A stretch of DNA of 64,000 nucleotides from GCA-2718815 sp963578105 (GCA_963578105.1 CAUZBP010000002.1:96154-160153), one strand, 5' to 3'; positions 1-9,480 are shown, counted from the stretch's first letter. The notes: generated from the letters alone by a model not told the origin. Numbers and translations: made by a program.

Positions 1-250
1 AATAAAAAAGTTTGTGGAGAGTCTCCTGCAGCGATTTCTCAATTTGATTGTCTGTTTTGGTCCCAAAATGGTTAGTCGGGAGGCTTTGTGAAGCAATTCA
101 ACCGGAAATTGATTATTGGCAGGTTGCTGTACGGTTCGTCTAGACCGTGAAAAACCGTACACTTTGTGGTTAGCGGTGACGGTTTCCACCTAGAGCCAGA
201 CAGAGTCTGAACCAGACGGGTCCGCTGGGGTCGAAAAAGGATGCGGCAGG

Positions 251-814
251 ATGCATAGATATCAGCTGATGGGTGGAACCATCGGATGGACGGTGATCGT
301 TCTCACCGTTGTCGGAATGGAGGCCCGGGCTGCCAAGGATCCGTGCCTGATTCAAACAGAACTCGCAAAGCCTGCACCGAACAAGACCGCTGGATCACTT
401 TTCAACCAGGTTCGCCACGATATCGTCGGTGACGACCGAAATCGTCCAGACCATTTTTGGGGTTTGGAAGACTTCATTGTTTGGCCGGGCGACATAGTCC
501 GGCTGAACGATGGCGAGCTGATGTTTGTGCATTCAGCCGATAATGGGTATGCCTCATTTGCCACTCCCGTGGTGCTCACCGAAGCCGTGCAGAAAAGATA
601 CTTCCAGTGGCATTTGCATCTGGAACATGCGGCACCTGACGGTCGTGCGAACTGGTCACCACCGATTTGCGTGGGTCCGGAGGTTGATGGTTACGGCAAA
701 CTGTTTCTGATGAAAGACGAAACAATGCCCGTGAGCCATATCATGTCGGGGTCGGTACCGACCCGCTGCAGGTCGGGGAGTGACCGTTTGGTTGACAAGA
801 ATGCCAGCTGCTAA
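251..814 (+). CDS. Secreted sialidase/BNR-like fragment (N-terminal part only)
   Basis: The 187-residue product begins with a signal-peptide-like stretch ending near ARA at residue 27. Residues about 75-125 (WPGDIVRLNDGELMFVHSA, then ASFATP and an EHAAPDG stretch) resemble the first blades of secreted sialidase/BNR-type glycosidases. Such proteins are normally 350-450 residues with several Asp boxes; here none is visible and the similarity fades after about residue 125. The tail is compositionally different and ends abruptly. I read it as a 5' remnant of a BNR-type gene rather than a working enzyme. It lies 78 bp upstream of the Nramp-related gene on the same strand. A complete sialidase-like gene is present at 44347-45492. 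The family call is from remembered motif patterns and is uncertain. Confidence 0.45.
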   Translation: MHRYQLMGGTIGWTVIVLTVVGMEARAAKDPCLIQTELAKPAPNKTAGSLFNQVRHDIVGDDRNRPDHFWGLEDFIVWPGDIVRLNDGELMFVHSADNGYASFATPVVLTEAVQKRYFQWHLHLEHAAPDGRANWSPPICVGPEVDGYGKLFLMKDETMPVSHIMSGSVPTRCRSGSDRLVDKNASC

Positions 815-892
815 AACGCGGGCTGAGTTCAAAGTGAGATCCCAGATGACAACGAGAACACCAGAAAAAATCCATTCTGTGAGTATGTATCC

Positions 893-2227
893 GTGACACT
901 TTCCGAGCAGGCACCCATCCCCCGCACCTTCTTGCAGTACCTGCGGTCCATCGGACCAGGTCTGGTGGTGGTGCTTACCTGGCTGGGTGCGGGTGACATC
1001 GTTGATATGGGTGTCGCCGGTGGGAACTACGGATACTCTCTGATGTGGGTGCTGGTGCTGGCGGTGGTGATGCGATTTCTGTTTGTCTCGCTGATCGCCA
1101 AGTACCATCTCTGCAACCAACGTGGCGAAGGGGTACTGGACGGGCTGACTCGTCTGCATCCGTGGTACGCACCGTTGTTGTTCTTGGCGTCGATTGTGAT
1201 GGGGCACGTCTACGGTTCGTACATGACGGTTGGCGTGGGCGAGGTGTGCCGCAATGTCAGTGGAGTGGGTGAGGTCTGGCAGTGGGCGCTGTTTTGGAAC
1301 GGTCTGGCATTGGTGCTGGTGATTCGTCCTCAGTACCAGGTGATCGAGACGCTGTTCAAAGTTTTCCTGGCGGTGCTGTCGGTCTCCCTAGTGGGTACGG
1401 CACTGTGGATCGGTCCCGACCCGGGTGCCATCCTGCAGGGGTTTTATCGCTTTGAAATACCGCAACAGATGGGCCGGTTCGATCCGCTGCTGGTGGGTAC
1501 GGCCATGCTGGGGGCCATCGGCGGCTCGCTGATGAACTTTGTTTATCCGTACTTTCTCGACGCCAAGGGTTGGCGCGGCCCGGCGTTTCGCCGCCTGCAG
1601 ATGTACGATTTTATCTTAGCCATGAGCGTAATGATCGTACTTAATCTGGCGATCTGGACACTAGGGGCGAAGTTACTCTGGCCGAATCATACGATTGAGA
1701 AAATGGACGATTTGCCGCGTCTACTGAGTGAGGTGCTCGGTCCCGGCGGGCGTTTGCTGTTTTACGTGGGAATCTTCTCGGCGATTTACACTTCCTTGAT
1801 TGGCCACGCGATAGGACTCGGCATGATGGGCACTCACGCCTGGCTGCGGTGGAAGGCCGGCGCGGAGGAGGTGTTGACGGTTGCCGACTTTCGCGCCCAC
1901 GGTTGGTATCGTGGGATCGCCTTGTTTTGTCTTATCTCCCCACTGGTCTGGACGCTCCCCGGCATGCCTGATTTTGTGACCTTGACGCTGATTTCCAACG
2001 GCGGCCAGATCATTCTGCTTCCCGTGTTGGCGGCCGGCCTCTGGCGGATTACTGCTTCAGCACAGTTGATCGGTCCGGAGTACCGAAACCGGGCGTGGGA
2101 AAATCTGGTGATGGGTGTCTGGCTGGTCTTTTCGGTGGTCGTAGCCATCAAGGCGATCCAGGCGATTTGGGTAACGGCTACCGCCACGGCGCTGGTCGCC
2201 GATCGGATAACGCTGCTGTCGTGCTGA
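893..2227 (+). CDS. Nramp-related membrane transporter lacking canonical metal motifs
   Basis: A 444-residue integral membrane protein with about eleven hydrophobic segments, starting at GTG 893. The N-terminus (SIGPGLVVVLTW, residues 19-30) matches the start of TM1 in Nramp/SLC11 divalent metal transporters. The TM1 metal-binding motif DPGN is replaced by GAGD (residues 32-35) and the TM6 MPH motif by MNF (about 214-216). It therefore has the Nramp fold signature but not the side chains that bind Mn2+/Fe2+ in classical members, so the substrate may be another ion or a small solute. No neighbouring gene names the substrate. Family assignment is fairly firm, substrate unknown. Confidence 0.75.
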   Translation: MTLSEQAPIPRTFLQYLRSIGPGLVVVLTWLGAGDIVDMGVAGGNYGYSLMWVLVLAVVMRFLFVSLIAKYHLCNQRGEGVLDGLTRLHPWYAPLLFLASIVMGHVYGSYMTVGVGEVCRNVSGVGEVWQWALFWNGLALVLVIRPQYQVIETLFKVFLAVLSVSLVGTALWIGPDPGAILQGFYRFEIPQQMGRFDPLLVGTAMLGAIGGSLMNFVYPYFLDAKGWRGPAFRRLQMYDFILAMSVMIVLNLAIWTLGAKLLWPNHTIEKMDDLPRLLSEVLGPGGRLLFYVGIFSAIYTSLIGHAIGLGMMGTHAWLRWKAGAEEVLTVADFRAHGWYRGIALFCLISPLVWTLPGMPDFVTLTLISNGGQIILLPVLAAGLWRITASAQLIGPEYRNRAWENLVMGVWLVFSVVVAIKAIQAIWVTATATALVADRITLLSC

Positions 2228-2651
2228 GTCAAGCGTGGCGACAAGCTGCCGAGATCAGCGGCTTTACAAACTGGTTGGGGTTTGGCGTTTCGTTTCCCCT
2301 TTGGTGTGGATATTCAAGGAGAAGCTGAGCTTCATCCAATTCACACTGGTCGGCAACAGCCTGCAGGTCGTACGGATTTCGATTCTTCCCGGAGATCTCC
2401 TGCTGCATGACGGCGAGCCACATTACGTCGGCGCGAAACCTGGCAACCGCCGGTGAGAGAATCTGTTCGCCGGGTTGCTTTTTGCGGTTGCCCAACGGGG
2501 TTCTCGGGAGCGGTCGATACGGTGACTGGTGAACTCTGGGGAGAGTGACTTACAAACCGCCAGGCCCAATTACCAGGGCCGCTTGTTTCCGCTGGCCTGG
2601 TGGACGATGACGCATACATGGTGACTGGCCGAATTTGTTTCCGGGTGAGAT
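2228..2651. other. Intergenic region between convergent genes, no confident gene
   Basis: This 424-bp stretch separates the converging Nramp-related and FAD oxidoreductase genes. On the minus strand an 88-codon frame (2229-2495, TTG start) has host-like codon use in its first half and predicts a helical peptide, but there is no convincing ribosome binding site or family match. I do not call it a gene; it may be a remnant. No T-tailed hairpin was seen. Confidence 0.4.
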
Positions 2652-3851
2652 TCAGCCGTTGTCTTCGCTCGGCTCGACATTGGCCCACGTAAAGAGTCGC
2701 CCTTCGGCGAATCGCTTCAGATCAAACCGTTCGATGTCCGCCGGTACTTTCTGCTCAACCATGAATTGGGCCATGCAACGGCCCACCCAGGGTGATAATG
2801 AAAATCCACCACCACTGAATCCGAGCGCGAAGTAGAGTCCCTCCACGTCGGCAACTCGATCCAGGATGGGAATTCCGTCGGGTGTGTAGTCGTAGACGCA
2901 GGCATACGTTCGGTGGACGAAACCATGCGCCATCGGTGGCAGCGTGATCGCCAGACGGCGGTGCATATCCGCCAGCGACTCAAAGTGGGCCGTCTGCCTG
3001 TATTGGTCGGGGTTTTCGGCCACCATGTCCTTGACGCCGTGCAACCGGTCGCTCTCCCGCCATCCAACGAACATTTGCATCTGGCCTTCGGGTCGCAGGT
3101 AAAGCATCGAACGGGCATCGGTCAGAATTCGGGAAACGCGAAAATCGGATGCCCAGGGGGTGTGAAAGAATGCCATTTCTGCCCGGTGCGGATAAACTGG
3201 CACATCGACCCCAAGTTGGGCGAGTTGATTGGTGCCCCACACGGACGTGGCCACCAGTGCCTGGGGGGCGTCGTAGCGGCCCTGAGGGGTGTCGACGCCG
3301 ACGAACCGGTCGCCCTGAACGACAAGTTTCGCCACTTCACAGCCTTCGCAGATTGTCACCCCCATTTGTCTGGCGACGGCGAGAAGTGCCTGGACCGTTG
3401 GCATCGGGTCCAGGTGGATGGCGCCCGGTTCGTACACGTAGAGCGTCTCGTCGTCCTCACGCAGTCCCGGCTGAAGCTGTTGAGCCTGACGAGCGTCGAT
3501 GCGCTGTGACTGGCAGCCAGCTTGTTCCGCAACGGTCATGGCTTCATCGACAATGGCTGCTTGTGTCGGTTCGGACAGTAACAGGTAGCCAGCGGGATGC
3601 AGTGGGAGCGGCACGCCGAAACGCTGGTCGAATGTCTTAAAGAAGTCCATGGATTCCACGAGAGCTCGAGATAGTGATTCGTCTCGTACCAGGCCGCGCA
3701 GTACTCCTGCTGCGCGATGGGACTGGCCTGCCCCGATATGATGGCGTTCCAGAATGGTCACGCGCTCGACCCCCTGTAACTTCAAGTGGACGGCGGTCGA
3801 AAGTCCTGTCACGCCACCACCAATCAGGATTACATCAGAGGTGTGTCTCAT
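2652..3851 (-). CDS. FAD-dependent oxidoreductase (DAO / sarcosine-oxidase-like)
   Basis: A flavoprotein of the D-amino-acid oxidase superfamily (glycine/sarcosine oxidase or dehydrogenase type), expected to oxidise a secondary or primary amine in the cytoplasm. The N-terminus has a beta strand followed by the dinucleotide-binding GGGVTG motif, then ERHHIGAGQSHRAAG, the typical ERxxxGxGxS(x)R-like FAD contact. The C-terminus has TPDGIPILDRV and GFSGGGFSLSPWVG, the usual second FAD motif of the family. ATG 3851 is preferred because it is five residues before the first beta strand; an upstream in-frame GTG at 3881 adds ten unlikely residues. No signal peptide. The substrate cannot be read from the sequence; the neighbours give no operon context. 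Confidence 0.8.
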   Translation of the reverse strand: MRHTSDVILIGGGVTGLSTAVHLKLQGVERVTILERHHIGAGQSHRAAGVLRGLVRDESLSRALVESMDFFKTFDQRFGVPLPLHPAGYLLLSEPTQAAIVDEAMTVAEQAGCQSQRIDARQAQQLQPGLREDDETLYVYEPGAIHLDPMPTVQALLAVARQMGVTICEGCEVAKLVVQGDRFVGVDTPQGRYDAPQALVATSVWGTNQLAQLGVDVPVYPHRAEMAFFHTPWASDFRVSRILTDARSMLYLRPEGQMQMFVGWRESDRLHGVKDMVAENPDQYRQTAHFESLADMHRRLAITLPPMAHGFVHRTYACVYDYTPDGIPILDRVADVEGLYFALGFSGGGFSLSPWVGRCMAQFMVEQKVPADIERFDLKRFAEGRLFTWANVEPSEDNG

Positions 3852-4145
3852 CGGTCGTTTATATTCACTGGCGAAAAACACATTTCCGGTGCCGATTCAC
3901 TGTGATCGTCACAAGAAAAGGGTCGGTTACACTGGCAGTCAGGATTGTAGCACTCTCGGACACTCGCGCACACTCAGCACGCGTTTCCAACCCCCTGGCC
4001 TTTTGAAGTAACTTCATCCACTCACTGGTTGCTGCTTTTTTTGCCAGTTTTTCCCGGGCTGGCCGGAGGGGTTCACGGCTGGGTGGAGTATACTTGTGTC
4101 GAGCGACTTTTATCCAAAGAGATCGGCGAAGAGGAAATCCAACTC

Positions 4146-5003
4146 ATGAAAAAAATTCAAATTTCAGCAACGATCATGATTGGTCTTGTGGTCACGTTGT
4201 CCGTTCCTTGCATTACTTTGAGTGAGGCGTCCGAACGCGTGCGACGCAAGAGTGGACTGCCCCCCGTCGGTTACTCGGACACGGTAAACATTCCGGGACA
4301 GAAATGGCGAGTTCACGATGTCAGTCGCCCTGAACCAGGGATCATCGACCCGGCTACCGAAAGCGCACCGGACTCACCCGGCAGTCCACCTTCGGATGCC
4401 GTGGTGCTGTTTGACGGAACCGATCTTTCCCAGTGGAAAAATTCTGACGGAAACGCAGCAGACTGGAAAATTGAGAACGGTTATGCCGAAGTCAACGGGA
4501 CCGGGTCCATCAGCACCAAGGAAGGGTTTGGCAGTTGCCAGTTACATCTCGAATGGGCAACTCCGGAGGAAGTCCAGGGTGAAAGCCAGGGCCGTGGAAA
4601 CAGTGGTGTTCTGGTGATGGGGATTTATGAAATTCAGGTCCTGGATTCTCACAACAATCGCACCTACTCGGACGGGCAGGCGGCAGCCATCTATGGCCAG
4701 TTCCCACCGCTGGTCAACGCATCGCGCGGGCCGAGCCAGTGGCAAACTTATGACATCATCTTCGAGGCGCCCCGGTGGGAAGGTGAAAGGTTGACCAGGC
4801 CGGCTTATTTTACCGTGTTGCACAATGGAGTCCTGGTGCATCACCACACGGCCATTGTGGGTCGTGTTGCCCATAAGGATCCCGCACAATACACCCCCCA
4901 TGAGGATAAGTTGCCACTGACCTTGCAGGATCATGGCGACCCGGTTCGTTTCCGGAACGTCTGGATTCGTCCATTAACGGATTATGACACGGACCGTTGG
5001 TAA
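4146..5003 (+). CDS. Secreted DUF1080 protein (3-keto-disaccharide hydrolase type)
   Basis: A 285-residue exported protein. The start ATG 4146 follows a GAGGAAAT ribosome binding site and opens a signal peptide (MKKIQISATIMIGLVVTLSV). After a linker of about 70 residues comes a concanavalin-like DUF1080 domain: VLFDGTDLSQWKN, RGNSGVLVMGIYEIQVLDS, QWQTYDIIFEAP, VLHNGVLVHHH, LQDHGDPVRFRNVWIRP. This domain acts as a 3-keto-disaccharide hydrolase in characterised relatives, cleaving oxidised disaccharides after a Gfo/Idh-type 3-dehydrogenase; applied here this is inference. It is one of three DUF1080 genes in the window (others at 41880 and 45683). Upstream in-frame starts back to 4029 would place residues before the signal peptide and are rejected. 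Confidence 0.85.
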   Translation: MKKIQISATIMIGLVVTLSVPCITLSEASERVRRKSGLPPVGYSDTVNIPGQKWRVHDVSRPEPGIIDPATESAPDSPGSPPSDAVVLFDGTDLSQWKNSDGNAADWKIENGYAEVNGTGSISTKEGFGSCQLHLEWATPEEVQGESQGRGNSGVLVMGIYEIQVLDSHNNRTYSDGQAAAIYGQFPPLVNASRGPSQWQTYDIIFEAPRWEGERLTRPAYFTVLHNGVLVHHHTAIVGRVAHKDPAQYTPHEDKLPLTLQDHGDPVRFRNVWIRPLTDYDTDRW

Positions 5004-5198
5004 TCGGCGAAAGGCGTGTTTTGAGGGTGGGAGTTTCACGGGCCCGGTCGGCCGGTTCATTTTTGTGAAACAACCAGTGGACGTGCCGATGATCGGGGCG
5101 ATAGGGTGAACACCTTCAGCACAGGGCCAGCAAGGGGCGGCGGGCCAGTGCTGAAATGCGATCCACCCAGCATTCGACCCGCGTTCCCGGCCAGTCCA

Positions 5199-6293
5199 CT
5201 ACTTGCCCAGAATCAGTGCTGCGCACACTTTCGCCAAGCGGTTTAATTCGTCGATTGGCATCGATTCTTCATTCGTATGAATATCTAGATAACCAACGGA
5301 GATCACGACGGTCGGCAGGCCTTTCGCATTCAGTTCGTTGCCGTCACTGCCGCCACAGGTCACCGATTGCCAGGAGGCCACACCGGCCGCCTTCATGGCC
5401 GACTCGGCGCGACACACGATAGGAGACTCGGGTTCGAAGCGAAAGCCTTGAATGGTACGTACGGGTTCGAATTCGATGCGCCCTCCCAGAGCCTCGGCGG
5501 CCTGTTGGCAGCAGTCCAAAAGGTCGTTACTGATACGCTCATATTTTTTCTGAGAAAGACTGCGAGCGTTCCAGACGAGTTCTGCCCGGGGCGGTACGAC
5601 ATTAGATGCCTCGCCGCCAGCGATCGTTCCGATATTGGTTGTGGTTTCCTCGTCAACACGGCCCAAATTCATGGCCCCGATGGCCCGGGAGGCCATGGCA
5701 ATTGCGCTGCGGCCATTTTCAGGTTCCATCCCGGCATGGGCCGCGCGGCCATGAAACACCACACGGGCGGTTTCAGCCCAGGGTGCGGCCAGCATGATAC
5801 CTCCCACCGGTCCATCCGCATCCGGAATGAACGCCATTTTTGAACGGACAGGACCGACGTCAAATGCTCGGGAGCCAATATGTCCCACATCTTCGCCCAC
5901 GGTGAACAGGACTTCAGCAGGTGGGTGTGGGATGTCCTGTTCGGCGACCGCCAGGACCGCTTCGACGATGGCGGCCACGGCAGCTTTGTCATCTGCACCC
6001 AACACACTCGAACCGTCCGAGTAGACGGTCCCATCGCGCACGATCGGATCCATGCCCTCGGTTGGTATCACTGTATCGGTGTGGGCGCACAATAAAATTG
6101 GTTCCTCATCGACGAGCATCCCGTTGCCGGGCCAGTAGCCAAGCATGTTGCGGTGCTCATCATAAGAAATTTCGACTCCTACCGGTTCCAGCAGATTGGC
6201 GAGGATCTCCATGACGGGATCCTCCTGGGGGTAGTAGCTGTTAATCCGCAGGATAGAAAGGAATGTTTCCAGAAGGCGGTCGGGGTTGATCAT
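5199..6293 (-). CDS. M20-family metallopeptidase / amidohydrolase
   Basis: A 364-residue dinuclear zinc hydrolase of the M20 (peptidase T / PepT2-like) group, likely cytoplasmic, cleaving small peptides or N-acyl amino acids. Metal and catalytic motifs are visible: CAHTDTV (H71, D73), GADDKAAVAAI (D101), TVGEDVGHIGSRAFD (E134 as general base, D135 where many relatives have Glu), a dimerisation domain with FHGRAAHAG, and IHTNEE near the end supplying the last His. The ATG at 6293 is chosen because family similarity begins there and AAGGTGA lies upstream; the open frame extends 78 codons further but that part is low-complexity. It is divergent from the enolase-superfamily gene at 6602, so the two may share a control region. 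Confidence 0.82.
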   Translation of the reverse strand: MINPDRLLETFLSILRINSYYPQEDPVMEILANLLEPVGVEISYDEHRNMLGYWPGNGMLVDEEPILLCAHTDTVIPTEGMDPIVRDGTVYSDGSSVLGADDKAAVAAIVEAVLAVAEQDIPHPPAEVLFTVGEDVGHIGSRAFDVGPVRSKMAFIPDADGPVGGIMLAAPWAETARVVFHGRAAHAGMEPENGRSAIAMASRAIGAMNLGRVDEETTTNIGTIAGGEASNVVPPRAELVWNARSLSQKKYERISNDLLDCCQQAAEALGGRIEFEPVRTIQGFRFEPESPIVCRAESAMKAAGVASWQSVTCGGSDGNELNAKGLPTVVISVGYLDIHTNEESMPIDELNRLAKVCAALILGK

Positions 6294-6601
6294 CAGAAGA
6301 TGTTTCACCTTGTGTCTCTGAAGTTTACAATCAGAGGTGTGTTTCAGTCTGTAGCCTAAGTTAGCGTTGCGACGTCGCCCTGACAAGGATTGAGGCTCTG
6401 GTGTTTTTGGAGTGGGAGGATTGAAGGGTCCACCCGAACTTTTAAAACACGCGAGTTGTTTGTTTTGTTTGCCCTGTTCAATGCCGGAAGTTCCGGGTAT
6501 TCCAGGTAACGGTCTGAAGCGGTCCACCCGGGATGGACCTCTGGACTTTGACTGTGAGTGTTGTCAATGCGCAGCCTCAATCTACAAGAGGATGTAGTCG
6601 G
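6294..6601. other. Divergent control region between M20 peptidase and enolase-superfamily genes
   Basis: This 308-bp stretch separates two divergently read genes and must hold both promoters. It is AT-richer than the coding DNA around it. I could not fix a -10/-35 pair or operator by eye. Confidence 0.4.
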
Positions 6602-7690
6602 ATGAAGATTACAGGTGTGGAGACGTTCCTGGTTGAAGTTCCACAGAAATACCCGATTGCACCCTATCAATCGAGGTACCGGGCCAGTTCGAAAAAAGAC
6701 GCATTACTGATCCGCTTGGAAACGGACGATGGGATCGTGGGTTGGGGCGAAACTCCACGGAGATATTTTGGCGAAAGATGGTCCAAAGTCGAATTGAGTC
6801 GGCTGGCAGACAAGGTGCTTGGGCGCGATCCGACCACAATCTCAGCGATGGTCGCGGAGTGGCAGCTTGACGGTGGATATTTGCAAAGCGCTGTCGAGAT
6901 GGCGCTGTGGGACATTTTGGGCAAGGTTTGCAAGCAACCCCTTTACCGTTTGCTGGGAGGCCTTTACCGCGAAGAAATCGAACTGGCCTGTTGCATGGGA
7001 ATTCGGCCGGTTGCAGAGGTGCGAGAAATTGCCAAGTTGTATGTTGAAAAAGGGTTTGGCACCCTGAAGATCAAAGCGGGCCGCCACCCCGAGGAGGACC
7101 TGGCGGCGGCACGAACGATTCGTGATGCCGTGGGCGACCGACTTCAGCTGCGGATTGATCCCAATACTGGCTACACACCTGACGTCTGCCTGCAATTGGC
7201 CAGGGACCTGGAACCCTACAATCTACAATATTTCGAGCAACCCATGCCGGCGGACTTGTTGGAAGACTCGGCCCGTATTCGTGGTCTGACGTCGACGCCA
7301 TTGGCACTGAACGAATCGGTAACGACTATCGAACAGGTGCGCAAGATTCTTGACCTGAAGGCGGCCGCGGTCCTTTTGCCCGACACCTATCAATGTGGTG
7401 GTCTGTGGGCCTGCAAGTTGATCGGCGAATTGTCTGGATCAGCGGGGATCCCTTGTGTGATGCATTGCGCGCACGATCTGGGACCGAAGACCGCGGCAAT
7501 GTTGCACCTGGTTGCAGCCAGTCCGAACTTTTCCATGGCCAATGACTGTACCTATTTCGGGTTGGATGACGACATCATTACCGATCCGTTTCACATCCAG
7601 CAGGGAAAACTTAAGGTTCCCCATGGTCACGGCCTGGGAATCGAAGTCGATTTGAAAAAAGTGCGCAAGTATCAAGTACCAGGGCCATGA
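6602..7690 (+). CDS. Mandelate racemase / muconate lactonizing enzyme family protein
   Basis: A 362-residue enolase-superfamily enzyme that would abstract a proton alpha to a carboxylate. The capping domain covers residues 1-120, the TIM barrel follows. Catalytic and metal residues seen: KIK (K156, K158) at the end of strand two, RIDPNTG (D186), FEQP (E212) and LNES (E238) as Mg2+ ligands. On the far side of the barrel the usual second Lys is not obvious; MHCAHDLG (about 288-294) offers His instead, which suits sugar-acid dehydratases or epimerases more than dipeptide epimerases. Start ATG 6602 follows AAGAGGATG; an upstream ATG at 6533 adds an unlikely extension. Divergent from an M20 hydrolase. 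Confidence 0.82.
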   Translation: MKITGVETFLVEVPQKYPIAPYQSRYRASSKKDALLIRLETDDGIVGWGETPRRYFGERWSKVELSRLADKVLGRDPTTISAMVAEWQLDGGYLQSAVEMALWDILGKVCKQPLYRLLGGLYREEIELACCMGIRPVAEVREIAKLYVEKGFGTLKIKAGRHPEEDLAAARTIRDAVGDRLQLRIDPNTGYTPDVCLQLARDLEPYNLQYFEQPMPADLLEDSARIRGLTSTPLALNESVTTIEQVRKILDLKAAAVLLPDTYQCGGLWACKLIGELSGSAGIPCVMHCAHDLGPKTAAMLHLVAASPNFSMANDCTYFGLDDDIITDPFHIQQGKLKVPHGHGLGIEVDLKKVRKYQVPGP

Positions 7691-8163
7691 CGGATGCGAT
7701 GGAAAAAAGGTCTCGTATCGCTGCAACTTGTGGTTGACGTCCAATGCCGACGGTTTCAGTGCTAAAGCATGCAAACCTTTCCTGATAGCAGACTGGTGAC
7801 CTGCAGCAGATGATATTGGGCGTAGTCGACCGGACCCTTGGTGCAGAACCCTTTGCTGGGCGTAGTCTGCGATCAATCGACCGCGACACTGTCGCCGGGA
7901 ACCGGCCGCCAAATGTTGGATTTTGCGGTGGTAGAGGGTATAATCGGGATCTCGTTTCTTCTTGTGGTTGAACGCCTGTTGCTGAACTGACTTTGTTGTG
8001 GGAAGCAGTGAAGACGTATGGGACGTTTTTTAAATCCAGACAAGTGTAGGGTCCGACAGCAAGAGATTACCAGTCTTTCTTCTTTTTGATATGTGCGGAA
8101 CCGCAGAATTGAGGAATCCGAGCGACCATTCGGAGGCCAATAACAAATAAGGACGACTTTGGA
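7691..8163 (+). other. Long 5' region before the serine protease pair
   Basis: A 473-bp non-coding stretch. It contains a ten-base direct repeat GGGCGTAGTC twice within about 60 bp (near 7817 and 7858) and a promoter-like sequence (separate entry). No open frame in it has family similarity or a ribosome binding site. Confidence 0.4.
7916..7944 (+). promoter_or_regulatory. Sigma70-like promoter upstream of protease gene
   Basis: TTGGAT at 7916-7921 and a perfect TATAAT at 7939-7944 are separated by 17 bp. It lies about 220 bp upstream of the ATG at 8164, so the transcript would carry a long leader. Reading by eye only. Confidence 0.4.
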
Positions 8164-9480
8164 ATGAACAGAAAAAAAAACGGGAAGGGTTTGGTTGTAT
8201 TGGCTCTTTCGTTGTTATTTGTCGGGTCGATGACAAATCCTTCCTCGGCCCTCACGAGACGAAACGGTGTCACTAACGCACAACTTAAAACGTTTGCCAA
8301 TAACGAGCATCCTTACGGCGGGTTTGTGTCTGCCTATTGGCTGGGCAGCGGTACGTTGATCTCACCGAACTGGGTTCTGACCGCCAAGCATCTATTGAAT
8401 GGTGGATCAGCAACGGTCAGTTTTTACGGTGCCACCCGGTCGAGTTCAGGCAACCAGCACCACTTCCACCCATCACTCGATGTGGCGTTGATGAAGCTGG
8501 ACAGCCCCATCACGAACGTTGATCCAGTCAGTCTCTATGACCTGAGTTTCGGTTCCGAAGCCGGACAGGATGCCGTGATGATGGGAGCCGGTTATCCGGG
8601 TTCGGGTACAAACGGAGAACAATGTTGTGCCGGCACCCGCAGGGCCGGACAGAGTCGGATCATAAGCTCTGGCGGTAGCATCGCCAGCACACAATTTCGA
8701 AGTCCCGGATCGGGTGCGCTGCCTCTGGAAGTTGGCGGCGCCCTGGGTGACAGTGGTGGAGGGCTGGTACTGAATGTGGACGGTGAAAATGCATTGGCCG
8801 GAGTGCAGTCTTATACCACGGTGAACTATCCGCAAAGTAGTTATGGTGTTGTAACCAGTTATGTGCGTACTGCTCCGTTGAACGATTGGATCACGGGCAT
8901 TGCAACCGATGCGGTGCTCGTCGGGACCCCGCCACCACCACCGCCACCACCGCCACCACCATCATGTCACTTCAACGAGGATTCCGTTTGCAATGCTGCT
9001 GATCTCAACAAGATGTACGCTGATACCGGCTATGACTTGGTCAATGGTGTTGCCGCTACTGGCTTGGAGCAGTTTGATCTCAATACTGACGATGTGGTCA
9101 ATAATTTGGACATCGATGAGTGGCTTACGATGGCCGCCACGGAGAACGGTTATACCATCCCTTATCGGCGCGGGGACGCCAACGGAGTCAACAGCGTGCA
9201 TCCTGGTAACAGGACTGTCGACTTGATTGACTTCAGCGTGTTGTCCAATCAATTTGATCCCTCCGGACTCAACGGACCGAATTTGTGGACGGATGGAAAT
9301 TTCGACGGAGACGATGATGTTGATCTTGCCGACTACATGTTGTTGGCGGCCAACTTTAGCTTTGTACCGTACGGTTCAGGTCCGCAGGCTGTGCCGGAAC
9401 CCTCTTCCCTGGTACTTTGCTGGTTGATGTTGATCGGGCTGGTCGGCACGTTTCGATCATCGATAGTAAGGGCCCGGTAG
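8164..9480 (+). CDS. Secreted trypsin-like serine protease with dockerin-like module and PEP-CTERM anchor
   Basis: A 438-residue exported protein. Residues 1-30 form a signal peptide. The S1 chymotrypsin-fold domain carries the triad H76 (TAKH), D106 (SLDVALMKL) and S197 (GDSGGG). An eleven-proline linker (about 256-266) joins it to two calcium-binding, dockerin-like segments (FDLNTDDVVNNLDIDEW and DGNFDGDDDVDLADY). The end is a PEP-CTERM sorting signal: VPEP at about 410, a hydrophobic helix, then arginines. Function inferred: a protease exported and anchored or sorted at the cell envelope, perhaps displayed by the calcium module. A close paralogue follows at 9823, so this is one half of a tandem duplication. 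Confidence 0.88.
   Translation: MNRKKNGKGLVVLALSLLFVGSMTNPSSALTRRNGVTNAQLKTFANNEHPYGGFVSAYWLGSGTLISPNWVLTAKHLLNGGSATVSFYGATRSSSGNQHHFHPSLDVALMKLDSPITNVDPVSLYDLSFGSEAGQDAVMMGAGYPGSGTNGEQCCAGTRRAGQSRIISSGGSIASTQFRSPGSGALPLEVGGALGDSGGGLVLNVDGENALAGVQSYTTVNYPQSSYGVVTSYVRTAPLNDWITGIATDAVLVGTPPPPPPPPPPPSCHFNEDSVCNAADLNKMYADTGYDLVNGVAATGLEQFDLNTDDVVNNLDIDEWLTMAATENGYTIPYRRGDANGVNSVHPGNRTVDLIDFSVLSNQFDPSGLNGPNLWTDGNFDGDDDVDLADYMLLAANFSFVPYGSGPQAVPEPSSLVLCWLMLIGLVGTFRSSIVRAR

Noticed and set aside
2229..2495. Minus-strand 88-codon frame with host-like codon use
   Set aside because: TTG start, no ribosome binding site and no recognisable family; could be a relic but cannot be supported as a gene.
8932..8965. 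CCACC-rich short repeat
   Set aside because: It encodes the proline linker of the protease and is a codon-level low-complexity run, not a mobile or CRISPR repeat.
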